Below, one piece after another: positions 46,273 through 54,909 of a stretch of 64,000 nt of DNA. This stretch comes from Clostridium sp. CF012 (GTDB lineage: Bacteria; Bacillota; Clostridia; Clostridiales; Clostridiaceae): positions 1 to 64,000 of the forward strand of contig NZ_JAHLEF010000011.1 in assembly GCF_018861755.1 (NCBI RefSeq), in the 5' to 3' direction. Below the pieces are notes generated by a model. It worked only from the letters and a program-made list of their open reading frames with translations. It searched no databases and had not been told where the DNA came from. A program made the position numbers and the translations under genes. The stretch's first letter is position 1. Every line of letters begins with the position of its first letter.

Positions 46273-46303
46273 TTGCACATGACGTAACGTAATGTGTTAA
46301 TAT
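46273..46303 (+). promoter_or_regulatory. MerR-type promoter with 19-bp spacer and operator
   Basis: TTGCAC (46273-46278) and TAATAT (46298-46303) are 19 bp apart. The spacer region holds an imperfect palindrome, CACATGACGT, A, ACGTAATGTG (46276-46296, one mismatched pair). A 19-bp spacer with a palindrome between -35 and -10 is the hallmark of MerR-activated promoters. The MerR-fusion gene lies 60 bp downstream, so it is probably autoregulated. Confidence 0.8.
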
Positions 46304-46363
46304 ACCTATAGAAGGGTAATTCATATGATATTTACCATCCAAGTTGCATAAGGGGTGATGACA

Positions 46364-47566
46364 TTGAAAAGTAATGAATCACATTTTTTCACAATTGGTG
46401 AATTTGCAGATAAAGCAGGTGTTACCTTAAGAACTCTTAGGTATTATGATAAAATTAGTTTAATGAAACCCAGTTCCTACAACGCATCAGGGCACAGATT
46501 GTATAGTAGTCAGGACTTTGCAAGGCTTCAGCAAATTTTAACCTTGAAATTCATTGGATTTTCTCTTCTTGAAATCAAGAAAATAACTGAAAATGAGGTC
46601 ACAGATGAAAACTTCGTAAAATCCTTAGAAATACAAAAGAAAATTATGAAACAAAGAGCTTCGCATACTTTTAAAGTAATAAAGGCCATTGATGAAGCTA
46701 TTGATATGGAAAATAAACAGAATGTAAGTTGGGATAAGTTTACAAACATTATTAATGTAATTAATTCGGATAAAAGGCTAATTGAGCAGTATGAAAATGC
46801 ATCAAATTTAAGAGCTAGGATAAACATTCATGAGATGTTTAGTGTAAATAAGTATGGATGGATGAGATGGTATTTTGATCAAATAAATCTACCTAAAAAA
46901 TGTACTATTCTTGAACTTGGATGTGGAGATGCCAATTTGTGGGAGAAAAACAAAGATAGAATCCCCAGTGACTTAGATATTACATTAAGTGAATTTTCAA
47001 GAGGGATGCTAAGTGATGCTAAGATAAACTTAGGAAAACAATCACAAGGTTTTAAGTTTCAAATTATAGATGCGGAGGATATACCTTATGATGAGGGTAG
47101 CTTTGATGTTGTAATAGCAAACCATATGCTTTATCATGTGAATAACATTCAAAAGGCGCTGTCAGAAATATATAGAGTATTAAAGCCCGATGGATATCTT
47201 TACTGCTCTACTGTCGGACAAAATCATATGATGGAAATTAGAGATATTATGTATAAGTTTAATTCAGAAACAATGGATATTAAAAGCTCAGATATTACTT
47301 CAAGGTTTAAACTAGAAAACGGTGCTGAAAAGTTAAAAAAATGGTTTGATAATATAGAAATGAAAAGATATGAGGATAATTTAATTGTTACAGAGAAAGC
47401 GTCTATTATTGATTATATGTTTTCAATGCCAGGAAATGTACGTGAAAGTTTTAATAGTGAAAGACTCCAAGATCTTAACAAATATTTAAAAGATAAAATT
47501 GATACAGAAGGTGGAATTTACATAACTAAGGATACAGGCTTTTTTAAGGCACAAAAGAGTCTATAA
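46364..47566 (+). CDS. MerR regulator fused to SAM-dependent methyltransferase
   Basis: About 400 residues. Residues 1 to about 105 are a MerR DNA-binding domain (FTIGEFADKAGVTLRTLRYYDKISLMKPS...GHRLYSSQDFARLQQIL). A helical linker follows. Residues 185-300 are a class I methyltransferase: motif I ILELGCGDANLW, acidic motif IIDAEDIPYDEGSFDVVIANHMLYHV, then LKPDGYLYCSTVG. This places the enzyme where drug-sensing MerR proteins have their effector domain. TTG 46364 with AGGGGTG 6 nt upstream is the best start. Confidence 0.9.
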   Translation: MKSNESHFFTIGEFADKAGVTLRTLRYYDKISLMKPSSYNASGHRLYSSQDFARLQQILTLKFIGFSLLEIKKITENEVTDENFVKSLEIQKKIMKQRASHTFKVIKAIDEAIDMENKQNVSWDKFTNIINVINSDKRLIEQYENASNLRARINIHEMFSVNKYGWMRWYFDQINLPKKCTILELGCGDANLWEKNKDRIPSDLDITLSEFSRGMLSDAKINLGKQSQGFKFQIIDAEDIPYDEGSFDVVIANHMLYHVNNIQKALSEIYRVLKPDGYLYCSTVGQNHMMEIRDIMYKFNSETMDIKSSDITSRFKLENGAEKLKKWFDNIEMKRYEDNLIVTEKASIIDYMFSMPGNVRESFNSERLQDLNKYLKDKIDTEGGIYITKDTGFFKAQKSL

Positions 47567-47688
47567 CTCTAAATTTCATTTATACTATAATTTTTAGCTG
47601 TTGTTTGTTAATTATAAGGTTTAAGTAAAAAATAAAATAAAAATAGTCTGAATTAAAAATAAAATTAAATTTGAAAGGTAGGATATAT

Positions 47689-48873
47689 ATGAAAATTAAG
47701 AATATTCCTTTTTCACCACCAGACATAACAGAAGAAGAGAAAAAGCTTGTAATGGAGGTTTTAGATTCAGGCTGGATTACAACTGGACCTAAAACTATGG
47801 AGTTTGAAGATGAAATTGCAAAATACTGTAATGCCAATAATGCAGTAGCGCTGTCAAGTGCTACTGCGGGTTTAGAACTTATATTAAAGATTTATAATAT
47901 TGCGCAGGGTGATGAAGTTATTACAACTCCTTATACCTATACAGCTACAGCAAGTGTAATAGTTCATAGAGGAATTAAACCAACTTTTGTAGATGTTAAA
48001 GAAGGTAGCTTTTCAATAGATGAGCAAAAAATAGCTTTGGCAATTACACCTAAAACAAAAGCAATAATAACTGTAGATTTTGCAGGGGTTCCTGTAGATT
48101 ATGATGCTATAAAAGCAGTGCTTAAGGAAAAAAACAGAGAAGATATTATATTTATATCAGATTCAGCTCATTCCTTTGGAGCAACATACAAAGGAAACAA
48201 AGTTGGAACGCAGGCTGATTTTCATGTCTACTCCTTCCATGCAGTTAAGAATTTAATAACAGCAGAAGGTGGAGCAATCACTTTTAATGATAATAATTTT
48301 AAGGGTAAGGAAGATTTATTAAGAGAGTTTAAAATAACTTCTCTTCATGGTCAGTCAAAGGATGCATTGTCTAAGATGAAGGCAGGAGCTTGGAAATATG
48401 ATATTATTACAGATGGATTTAAATGTAATATGACAGATATTAACGCAGCTATAGGGCTCGCACAAATTAGAAGATATGAAGGAATGCTTACAAAAAGAAG
48501 AGCTATTTTTGATATATATACCACGGCTCTTGGGACTAAACCTTGGGCCATAATCCCTTTTACAAAAGATGGAAATACCGAGACTTCCTATCATCTATAT
48601 CCTCTAAGATTAAAGGGATTTAGTGAGACACAGAGGGATGAACTAATACAAAAAGTTGCAGATTTAGGCATAGCTACTAACGTTCATTTCACACCACTAC
48701 CAATGTTTACACTTTATAAAAACCTTGGATATTCTATAGAGGATTATCCGAATGCATATAATCAGTATGCAAATGAAATAACCCTTCCAGTATACTCAAC
48801 ACTTAAATTAGAAGATGCAGAATATGTGGTTAAAGAAGTAATAAGATGCGCTGACGAGATAATTTGTAAATAA
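47689..48873 (+). CDS. DegT/DnrJ/EryC1/StrS sugar aminotransferase
   Basis: 394 residues. PLP enzyme acting on nucleotide-linked keto-sugars. SSATAGLELILK and ITVDFAGVPVDYD, the cofactor Asp region ISDSAHSFGATYKG, and the PLP Lys in YSFHAVKNLITAEGGAI are seen. ATG 47689 with AAGGTAGGA; a start 18 bp upstream has no site. Followed after 32 bp by a second member of the same family. Confidence 0.92.
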   Translation: MKIKNIPFSPPDITEEEKKLVMEVLDSGWITTGPKTMEFEDEIAKYCNANNAVALSSATAGLELILKIYNIAQGDEVITTPYTYTATASVIVHRGIKPTFVDVKEGSFSIDEQKIALAITPKTKAIITVDFAGVPVDYDAIKAVLKEKNREDIIFISDSAHSFGATYKGNKVGTQADFHVYSFHAVKNLITAEGGAITFNDNNFKGKEDLLREFKITSLHGQSKDALSKMKAGAWKYDIITDGFKCNMTDINAAIGLAQIRRYEGMLTKRRAIFDIYTTALGTKPWAIIPFTKDGNTETSYHLYPLRLKGFSETQRDELIQKVADLGIATNVHFTPLPMFTLYKNLGYSIEDYPNAYNQYANEITLPVYSTLKLEDAEYVVKEVIRCADEIICK

Positions 48874-48905
48874 TAAATATTTTTATAATAAACGGAGGTT
48901 AAATA

Positions 48906-50027
48906 ATGAAAGTTAATTTTTACACATCTACAAGAGAATACAATGAGAAAAAATCTGAATTTGACAATGCAGTTCTAGGAGTTATGGGAAGAGGAATATC
49001 AATGCTTGGCAAAGAAGTAACCGCCTTTGAAAGTGCAGTTCAAGAATTTACTGGAGCTAAATATGCAATTGGTGTTGCATCAGGTACAGATGGTTTAGTA
49101 ATGGCTGCTGACATACTTGGGTTTAAAGATGGAAAAGAAGTAATAACATCACCCTTTACTTTTCTAGCATCTACATCTTGTATTGCAAAGCATAGAGCGA
49201 AACCAGTATTTGTGGATATTGATGAAGAAACTTTTAGCATAGATGCCAATAAAATAGAAGAAAAAATAACAGCAAATACTGCAGGAATTATTCCAATTCA
49301 TTTATTTTCACAAATGGGCGATATGGATAAAATCATGGATATATCTAGTAGGAATAATCTAAGGGTTTTAGAAGATTCTGCAGAATCCTTCGGTATGAGA
49401 TACAAAGGCAATGGATCAGAATACAAACATGCAGGTACTATAGGAGACTTTGGTGTATTTTCATTCTTCCCTACAAAGACTTTAGGGGCTTATGGCGATG
49501 CAGGTATGATTGTAACTAATGATGAAAACTTAGCTCGTATTACTAAGATGTACAGGGTTCACGGAGCATCTAGAAAGTATCATTATGATTTTATTGGGTA
49601 CAATTCAAGACTGGATTCAATTCAAGCTGCTATATTACAAGTTAAAATAAAATATATAAATGAAGCAATTCAAAAAAGAGATCAGATTGCAAAATTATAT
49701 ATAGATAGATTACAAGATTGTGAGTTTATAAAAATACCTAAAATTCAATTAAATCAAAAATCGGTTTATTATGTATTCAACGTATTAGCTGAAAGAAGAG
49801 ATGAGCTATCAGAATACTTAAAATCAAATGAAATAGGAACTAGCATTTATTATCCAATTCCACTTCATCTTCAAAAATGCTTTGAATATTTAGGATACAA
49901 AAAAGGTGATTTCCCAATAGCTGAAAGAACCGCAGATAATATTATTGCACTTCCTATATATCCAGAGATAACTGTGGAAGAAGTAGAATTTGTTTGTGAA
50001 ACTATAAGGAAATTCTATAAAAAATAA
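48906..50027 (+). CDS. DegT/DnrJ/EryC1/StrS sugar aminotransferase, second copy
   Basis: 373 residues. Same fold but a diverged paralogue: GVASGTDGLVMAADIL, IPIHLFSQMGDMDKI, LEDSAESFGMRYKG, and PLP Lys in FSFFPTKTLGAYGDAGM. ACGGAGG precedes ATG. Two distinct aminotransferases in tandem suggest two amino-sugar branches or a di-amino sugar; the epimerase at 50417 fits a glycan pathway. Confidence 0.93.
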   Translation: MKVNFYTSTREYNEKKSEFDNAVLGVMGRGISMLGKEVTAFESAVQEFTGAKYAIGVASGTDGLVMAADILGFKDGKEVITSPFTFLASTSCIAKHRAKPVFVDIDEETFSIDANKIEEKITANTAGIIPIHLFSQMGDMDKIMDISSRNNLRVLEDSAESFGMRYKGNGSEYKHAGTIGDFGVFSFFPTKTLGAYGDAGMIVTNDENLARITKMYRVHGASRKYHYDFIGYNSRLDSIQAAILQVKIKYINEAIQKRDQIAKLYIDRLQDCEFIKIPKIQLNQKSVYYVFNVLAERRDELSEYLKSNEIGTSIYYPIPLHLQKCFEYLGYKKGDFPIAERTADNIIALPIYPEITVEEVEFVCETIRKFYKK

Positions 50028-50032
50028 GATAA

Positions 50033-50105
50033 CCCGGAGTGCCTTGCAAACGAAGAATTTCTAAATCAAATTTCAATTGTTTTTTCTTTCTTATTGCAAG
50101 TCACT
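50033..50105 (+). terminator. Long GC-rich hairpin after the aminotransferases
   Basis: CCCGGAGTGCCTTGCAA (50034-50050) pairs with TTGCAAGTCACTCCGGG (to about 50109), 17 bp with one mismatch, around a 43-nt pyrimidine-rich loop. Only GAGTTTTCT follows, so terminator strength is moderate. About 100 bp beyond it lies a better terminator. Confidence 0.55.
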
Positions 50106-50199
50106 CCGGGGAGTTTTCTAGTCTTTTAGCAGGCCTCATGGGTACATAATAACTATTAAGGGTATCAGTCCTGGGATGCTTATTGAATTTTATTACATA

Positions 50200-50252
50200 A
50201 AAAAAGAACATTTCCTAATTAGTCCCACTAATTAGGAAATGTTCTTTTTTTG
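50200..50252. terminator. Strong bidirectional terminator
   Basis: AAAAAAAGAACATTTCCTAA continuing with TTAGT pairs perfectly with its inverse around CCC, about 25 bp. Confidence 0.93.
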
Positions 50253-50416
50253 AAACGAATACAATTATGAATATCTAAGTTATTGAAATCCGAAACTTGG
50301 ATAATTAGGTTGATATTAGGCGTTTATGTAAGTATAATGGAATTATTGTGATTAATGAAACATTAATCAATTCAAATAGTAATTACTTAATTGAAAGAAA
50401 GGTTAGTGGTATAGTA

Positions 50417-51577
50417 ATGAAAGAAGAAATTAAAAAGAAAATATTGGTTGTTTTTGGGACTAGACCAGAGGCGACAAAGATGGGAATGGTAATTCGAGAA
50501 CTTAAAAAACATTCACATTGGTTTGAAACAATAGTTATTTCAACTGGTCAGCATAAAGAGCAGTTGTTAAAAGCCCTAAATGCTTTTAATTTAGAGCCAG
50601 ATATAGACCTTGATATTATGAAAGTACAGCAAACACTTTCTTATGTCACATCTACTGTTATAACAGGACTAGATGAAATATTTGCTAAGGAAAAGCCGGA
50701 TTTAGTTTTAGTTCATGGTGACACTCAAACTACTGTAAGTGCTGCACTTGCAGCTACCTATAGTAAAATTCCCGTAGCACATGTTGAGGCAGGGTTACGA
50801 TCATTTAACAAAACTTCACCTTGGCCAGAAGAAATTAACCGTTGTGTTATTGATGTTATATCAAGTGTTTATTTAGCTCCGACTTCAGCAAATCGAGAGA
50901 ATTTGTTAAGAGAGGGAATTAACTCAGATTACATATATGTTACTGGTCAAACACAGATTGACTCAGCCATGGCAATGTATGAATCAGACTATTGTTTTCA
51001 AGAACCAAGACTGAGCAGTATTGATTATTCAAAGAGAATAGTACTTGTAACGGCACATCGTCGTGAGAATTATGGTGAGCCAATGAAACAGATGTTTAGA
51101 GCAATGCGCCGCATAGTTAACGATCATCCAGATATTACTATGATTTATCCTGTGCATTTAAGTCCAATAGTTCAAGAAACAGCTAAATCTATATTATCAA
51201 ATCATGAGAGGATAATTTTATTAGATCCAATAGATTATCGTGATATGATTAACTTAATATCAAGAGCATACCTAGTTATGAGTGATTCTGGTGGACTTCA
51301 AGAGGAATGTCCTGTTTTTCATAAACCATTAGTGCTAATGCGTGATACAACAGAAAGACCTGAAGGCGTAGAGGCAGGGGTTACTATATTATGCGGAACC
51401 ACTGAGGAGGCTATATACGAGGAAACACATAAGTTATTGATAGATGATGATGAATATACTAGGATAGCAAACGCAATTAATCCATTTGGTGATGGTAAGG
51501 CTTCAGAACGCATAGTTAATGCACTTGCACACTATTTTGGTTTTGTACAGGAGCCACCAATAGAGTTTTTACCTTAA
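50417..51577 (+). CDS. wecB: UDP-N-acetylglucosamine 2-epimerase (non-hydrolysing)
   Basis: 386 residues. Start MKEEIKKKILVVFGTRPEATKM, then LVLVHGDTQTTVSAALAATYSKIPVAHVEAGLRSFNK, VTAHRRENYG and MSDSGGLQEECP are the WecB/MnaA signatures. It makes UDP-ManNAc for wall teichoic acid linkage or capsule. ATG 50417 matches the family start; a frame starting at GTG 50348 has no better site. Preceded by two terminators, so it has its own promoter. Confidence 0.92.
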   Translation: MKEEIKKKILVVFGTRPEATKMGMVIRELKKHSHWFETIVISTGQHKEQLLKALNAFNLEPDIDLDIMKVQQTLSYVTSTVITGLDEIFAKEKPDLVLVHGDTQTTVSAALAATYSKIPVAHVEAGLRSFNKTSPWPEEINRCVIDVISSVYLAPTSANRENLLREGINSDYIYVTGQTQIDSAMAMYESDYCFQEPRLSSIDYSKRIVLVTAHRRENYGEPMKQMFRAMRRIVNDHPDITMIYPVHLSPIVQETAKSILSNHERIILLDPIDYRDMINLISRAYLVMSDSGGLQEECPVFHKPLVLMRDTTERPEGVEAGVTILCGTTEEAIYEETHKLLIDDDEYTRIANAINPFGDGKASERIVNALAHYFGFVQEPPIEFLP

Positions 51578-51665
51578 TTCTGAACCGTAGCAGTAAATAT
51601 AAATAAATGGGGCACAGCAATTGATAGTTGTTGTGTGTAAATAATATGGGAGGAATGAAAAATAT

Positions 51666-52370
51666 ATGGAGGATATAAGTTTTAGAATCAAAAATGAATT
51701 ATTGAATAAAGGCGCTTCACTTGTTGGATTTGGGGATTTAAAGGATATACCATCCCATAAGCGGAGTGATATGAGATATGGGATATCCATAGCAGTAGCA
51801 TTGAATCCTTCTATAATTGATAAAATTAAAAATGGTCCTACCCAAGAATATTATGAAGAATATAAAAGAGTTAATACCCATTTAGATAGTTTAGTGGAAT
51901 ATGCGGGAAAACTATTAAAGGATTTTGGATATGAAGCAATTTTGAAAACAACATCTGAAGTATCTGTAGAAACTGATTCGTATAGTACAATTTTACCACA
52001 TAAAACAGTTGCTACGAGAGCAGGGTTAGGGTGGATTGGAAAAAGTGCATTGCTAGTTACAGAAGAATTCGGATCGGCTATTAGAATTTCATCTTTGCTA
52101 ACAAATGCACCTTTAAATGTAGGTATACCAATAAATGAATCAAGATGTGGTGAATGTTGTATTTGCAAGTTAGCATGTCCTGCAAAAGCGCCACTAGGCG
52201 AGAATTGGAACGTAAACAAGCAGAGGGGTTCATTTTTTAACGCTTTTGAATGTCGGAGCGTAGCAAAAGAGAGAGCTGCCATGGTAGGAATAGATGCTAC
52301 AATATGTGGAAAATGTATTGAAGTGTGTCCTTGGACTAGAGGATATTTAAAGAAACAGGGATTTAGGTAA
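51666..52370 (+). CDS. 4Fe-4S double-cluster protein, QueG-like
   Basis: 234 residues. Central part resembles the epoxyqueuosine reductase region (LPHKTVATRAGLGWIGKSALLVTEEFGSAIRISSLLT), then two ferredoxin clusters, CGECCICKLACPAKAP and ICGKCIEVCPW. It lacks the full QueG N domain and HEAT tail, so it is the short orphan branch of that family; reductive role likely, substrate unknown. GGGAGG lies 12 nt upstream. Confidence 0.85.
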   Translation: MEDISFRIKNELLNKGASLVGFGDLKDIPSHKRSDMRYGISIAVALNPSIIDKIKNGPTQEYYEEYKRVNTHLDSLVEYAGKLLKDFGYEAILKTTSEVSVETDSYSTILPHKTVATRAGLGWIGKSALLVTEEFGSAIRISSLLTNAPLNVGIPINESRCGECCICKLACPAKAPLGENWNVNKQRGSFFNAFECRSVAKERAAMVGIDATICGKCIEVCPWTRGYLKKQGFR

Positions 52371-52486
52371 GGTTATATTGAAAATGAAAATCATTACTTT
52401 ATATTTATGACACTATTATGCCATATGTATAAAGTAAGGTATAATAGATTTAGCTATAATATATAAAAGCTCAAAAGGAGATAATC

Positions 52487-52693
52487 ATGGATAATGAAAT
52501 AAAAGAAATGTTAATACAAATGCAAAAGGATATCAAGGATATTAGTTTAAGGCTGGAGAACGTTGAAAAGAATCAAAGCAATGTGGCAAATGCTGAACAT
52601 AAGAATTGGCATATGTTAGCGGATAAGTTAGGGCAATATGATTCTATACTACATAAACTTTATGGAAAAAAGGGTTCTGACAAAGAAAAGTAG
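52487..52693 (+). CDS. Small coiled-coil protein, 68 residues
   Basis: Heptad-like pattern from residue 4 to 35 (MLIQMQKDIKDISLRLENVEKNQSN), then a short polar tail. No signal or metal motif. AAAGGAGA precedes ATG. Resembles small hypothetical coiled-coil proteins of Firmicutes. Function unknown. Confidence 0.65.
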   Translation: MDNEIKEMLIQMQKDIKDISLRLENVEKNQSNVANAEHKNWHMLADKLGQYDSILHKLYGKKGSDKEK

Positions 52694-52804
52694 TAAGTCG
52701 AAAAAATACTATGTGCTTTTGTAATAATTTACAATCAAAACTAAATATGTTAAAATGTGAAAAAGAATATAAAATATAAGTTTGTTATAAGGGGAGGTGT
52801 TATT

Positions 52805-52870
52805 ATGAGTCTCTATATGTTTCATACATTTTTTAACTCTAGTGCAAATGCTCCAAGCAAAGACTACTAA
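52805..52870 (+). CDS. Leader peptide, 21 residues
   Basis: ATG 52805 stands 7 nt after a perfect AGGGGAGGTG ribosome site. The peptide starts MSLYMFHTFFNSSANAPSK and ends with DY before TAA. It is too short for a stable protein. Its last six codons (52850-52867) coincide with a segment of RNA that can pair with two different downstream segments. I read it as a regulatory leader peptide whose translation controls the next gene. Confidence 0.72.
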   Translation: MSLYMFHTFFNSSANAPSKDY

Positions 52871-53038
52871 AATTAGGTTATGTTTTGCTTGGAGCTTAAT
52901 TTAAAAAACAACATGAATTAAGCTAAATAAAATTTATTAACCTAAAAAAATAGACATAACTAACACATTGTGGCATTTTAAAGTGCCTAGGTAGTCTTTG
53001 CTTTTTTCCAAGTATTAAAATATAAGGAGGAGCAAAGA
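52850..53038 (+). promoter_or_regulatory. Leader RNA with mutually exclusive helices masking a ribosome site
   Basis: Segment A (52850-52867) ends the leader peptide. A pairs with B (52884-52895) as GCTCCAAGCAAA/TTTGCTTGGAGC, or with C (52991-53002) as AGCAAAGACTAC/GTAGTCTTTGCT; both helices are 12 perfect bp and share bases of A. C can also pair with D (53031-53038, AGCAAAGA), which sits between GGAGG and the ATG of the next gene, so C:D hides its start. Six T follow C. A further hairpin, GCTTAATT/AATTAAGC, lies at 52894-52923. This is an attenuation-like layout. Confidence 0.75.
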
Positions 53039-53317
53039 ATGAGATATTCTAAAGCACAAAATGTGTTGCCAGAGGAGATAATAAAAATAATTCAAGAATA
53101 TGTAGATGGGGAATACTTATATATCCCTAGAAAAAATGGAAATGAAAAAGCTTGGGGCGAGAAAAATGGAACAAGAAAGAGCCTTAAACATAGAAATGTT
53201 GAAATTTTCAATAAACACATTGAGGGAGCTAGTGTTATAGAATTAGCTAATCAATATTATCTTTCAGAAAAAAGTATAAGAAGAATAATAAGTCAAGAAA
53301 AAATATTATGTGCATAA
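53039..53317 (+). CDS. Small HTH protein, CD3324/Mor-like family
   Basis: 92 residues. MRYSKAQNVLPEEIIKIIQEYVDGEYLYIPRK and the C-terminal helix-turn-helix VIELANQYYLSEKSIRRIISQ are typical of a small family of Mor-like regulators in clostridia. GGAGG stands 8 nt before ATG and can be sequestered by the leader. No partner gene is adjacent. DNA-binding role inferred from the HTH. Confidence 0.78.
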   Translation: MRYSKAQNVLPEEIIKIIQEYVDGEYLYIPRKNGNEKAWGEKNGTRKSLKHRNVEIFNKHIEGASVIELANQYYLSEKSIRRIISQEKILCA

Positions 53318-53351
53318 TAATATTATTATGCAATAAGATAAATGTAATTAC

Positions 53352-53388
53352 AAGAAAGGATTTTATCATTTAGATAAAGTTCTTTTTT
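53352..53388 (+). terminator. Probable terminator
   Basis: AAGAAAGG..TTATC pairs with GATAA..TTCTT, followed by seven T. Imperfect stem. Confidence 0.6.
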
Positions 53389-53610
53389 TATATGCTTAAG
53401 TTTAATACAGAACTGTTTATGGGCTTTGGATATGAAGATGTAAGGGATATAATATGTGTATGTAAAAGAATTTTTTTAAAATAGCATAAATGAAAATAAA
53501 ACAATTAATTTAAGTAACTTATTGGAGATAATTATAAACATTGTTTTAATATGAGTTTAGGTAACAATTCTTTAGCAAGCAGTGAATGAAGGCAAGGGGG
53601 CGGGATTAGT
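53389..53610. other. Intergenic region without a gene
   Basis: AT-rich, about 220 bp. No open frame with a ribosome site seen; it should carry the promoter of the esterase gene. Confidence 0.45.
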
Positions 53611-54846
53611 ATGAAAAAATCTTTATTAAAAAGTAGGATTATCTTTCAATTAGAAGAGAAAATTAAACAGTATGGGGAAAGGGAGATAGAAGAATTTTTA
53701 TGTGATTTAAAGCAGAAGGGTACTCCAATGATAGAAGAGCTAGAAAATGATACTAAAAACAATTTAGTTACTTTTATATACCAAGGGGATAAGGAATGTA
53801 AAAGTGTTTTGTTTCTTCCTGATATAGGAACAGAGCGATTTAAAGATAATTATAAAGATTTTCAAATGCAAAGAATAATGGAAACAGACCTATGGTATAT
53901 TAGTTATGAAGTGAGAAATGATATGCGGTTAATGTACTATTTTATACCAAATGATCCATTGGATGATGATTGGCATGACAGATTTTATAATAGAGTTGTA
54001 TATGATAAACTTAGTAAAAAAGTAGTGATTTTTAAAGATGAAAATGGAGAAGAGGATAGTAAAGGTTCTTATGTAATAATGCCAAAAGCAGCAGAAGATA
54101 TTTGGGCTAAAAAAATAGAAGGTGTACCAAGAGGCAATGTAGAAGAATATAAATTTGAAAGTAGGAACTTAGAGGACAAGCGCAGAATTAGAGTTTATAC
54201 ACCTTATGGATATGATAAGAAAGAAAAACCATATGGCTTTATGGTTTTGAATGATGGTGATGATTACATATATCTTCTCTCTGCCATAGAAACTTTGAAT
54301 AACCTTATAACTTCTAAAAAAATACCTCCTATAGTTGCAATATTCATTGATTCAAAAGAAACAAGAAGGGCAAAAGAATTGAATTGTAGTGATTCGTTCT
54401 GTGAAATTATCACAAAGGAATTAATTCCATGGGTTAGGAAAAATTATAATATTTCTAAAAGTCCAGAAGAAGCCATAATTTGTGGGCTTAGTTTAGGAGG
54501 TTTAACAGCAGCTTACTTAGGGTTAAACTATCCAGAAGTTTTTGGCAATGTTCTTTCTCAATCAGGTTATTATTATTACAAGCCAGAATGGATTAGTACT
54601 ACTAATGAGGATTGTTGGATGAGTACTAAGTTTAAGGGAATAAATAAGCTACCTCTTAAGTTTTATTTAGATGTAGGAGTTTTTGAAACTAAGGATATAA
54701 TGATTGATACAAATATAAATTTAAGAGATACCTTAATAGCTAAAGGCTACCATGTTGATTTTCAATGCTTCAATAGTGCTCATGATTATTTATTCTGGGG
54801 AGAAACCTTGGCATATGGATTGATTTCTCTTATCGGAATAAAATAG
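53611..54846 (+). CDS. Esterase of the enterochelin-esterase (Fes/IroE) type
   Basis: 411 residues. The N-terminal part is the carbohydrate-binding-like domain of Fes proteins. The alpha/beta-hydrolase core has the nucleophile in ICGLSLGGLTAAYLG, the acid in FYLDVGVFETKD and the His in SAHDYLFWGE. No signal peptide, so cytoplasmic. Fes enzymes open ferric catecholate siderophores; a broader esterase role is possible since no siderophore genes are near. AAGGGGGCGG precedes ATG. Confidence 0.83.
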   Translation: MKKSLLKSRIIFQLEEKIKQYGEREIEEFLCDLKQKGTPMIEELENDTKNNLVTFIYQGDKECKSVLFLPDIGTERFKDNYKDFQMQRIMETDLWYISYEVRNDMRLMYYFIPNDPLDDDWHDRFYNRVVYDKLSKKVVIFKDENGEEDSKGSYVIMPKAAEDIWAKKIEGVPRGNVEEYKFESRNLEDKRRIRVYTPYGYDKKEKPYGFMVLNDGDDYIYLLSAIETLNNLITSKKIPPIVAIFIDSKETRRAKELNCSDSFCEIITKELIPWVRKNYNISKSPEEAIICGLSLGGLTAAYLGLNYPEVFGNVLSQSGYYYYKPEWISTTNEDCWMSTKFKGINKLPLKFYLDVGVFETKDIMIDTNINLRDTLIAKGYHVDFQCFNSAHDYLFWGETLAYGLISLIGIK

Positions 54847-54873
54847 TACAATAAGAGAATAAATATAGAGAAA

Positions 54874-54909
54874 GAAAAAACGACAAGTTTCATTACTTGT
54901 CGTTTTTTC
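54874..54909. terminator. Bidirectional terminator
   Basis: GAAAAAACGACAAGT pairs with ACTTGTCGTTTTTTC between convergent genes. Confidence 0.9.

Noticed and set aside
46355-46363. GTG/ATG starts for the MerR fusion at 46355 and 46358
   Set aside because: They overlap the ribosome site AGGGGTG; TTG 46364 has correct spacing.
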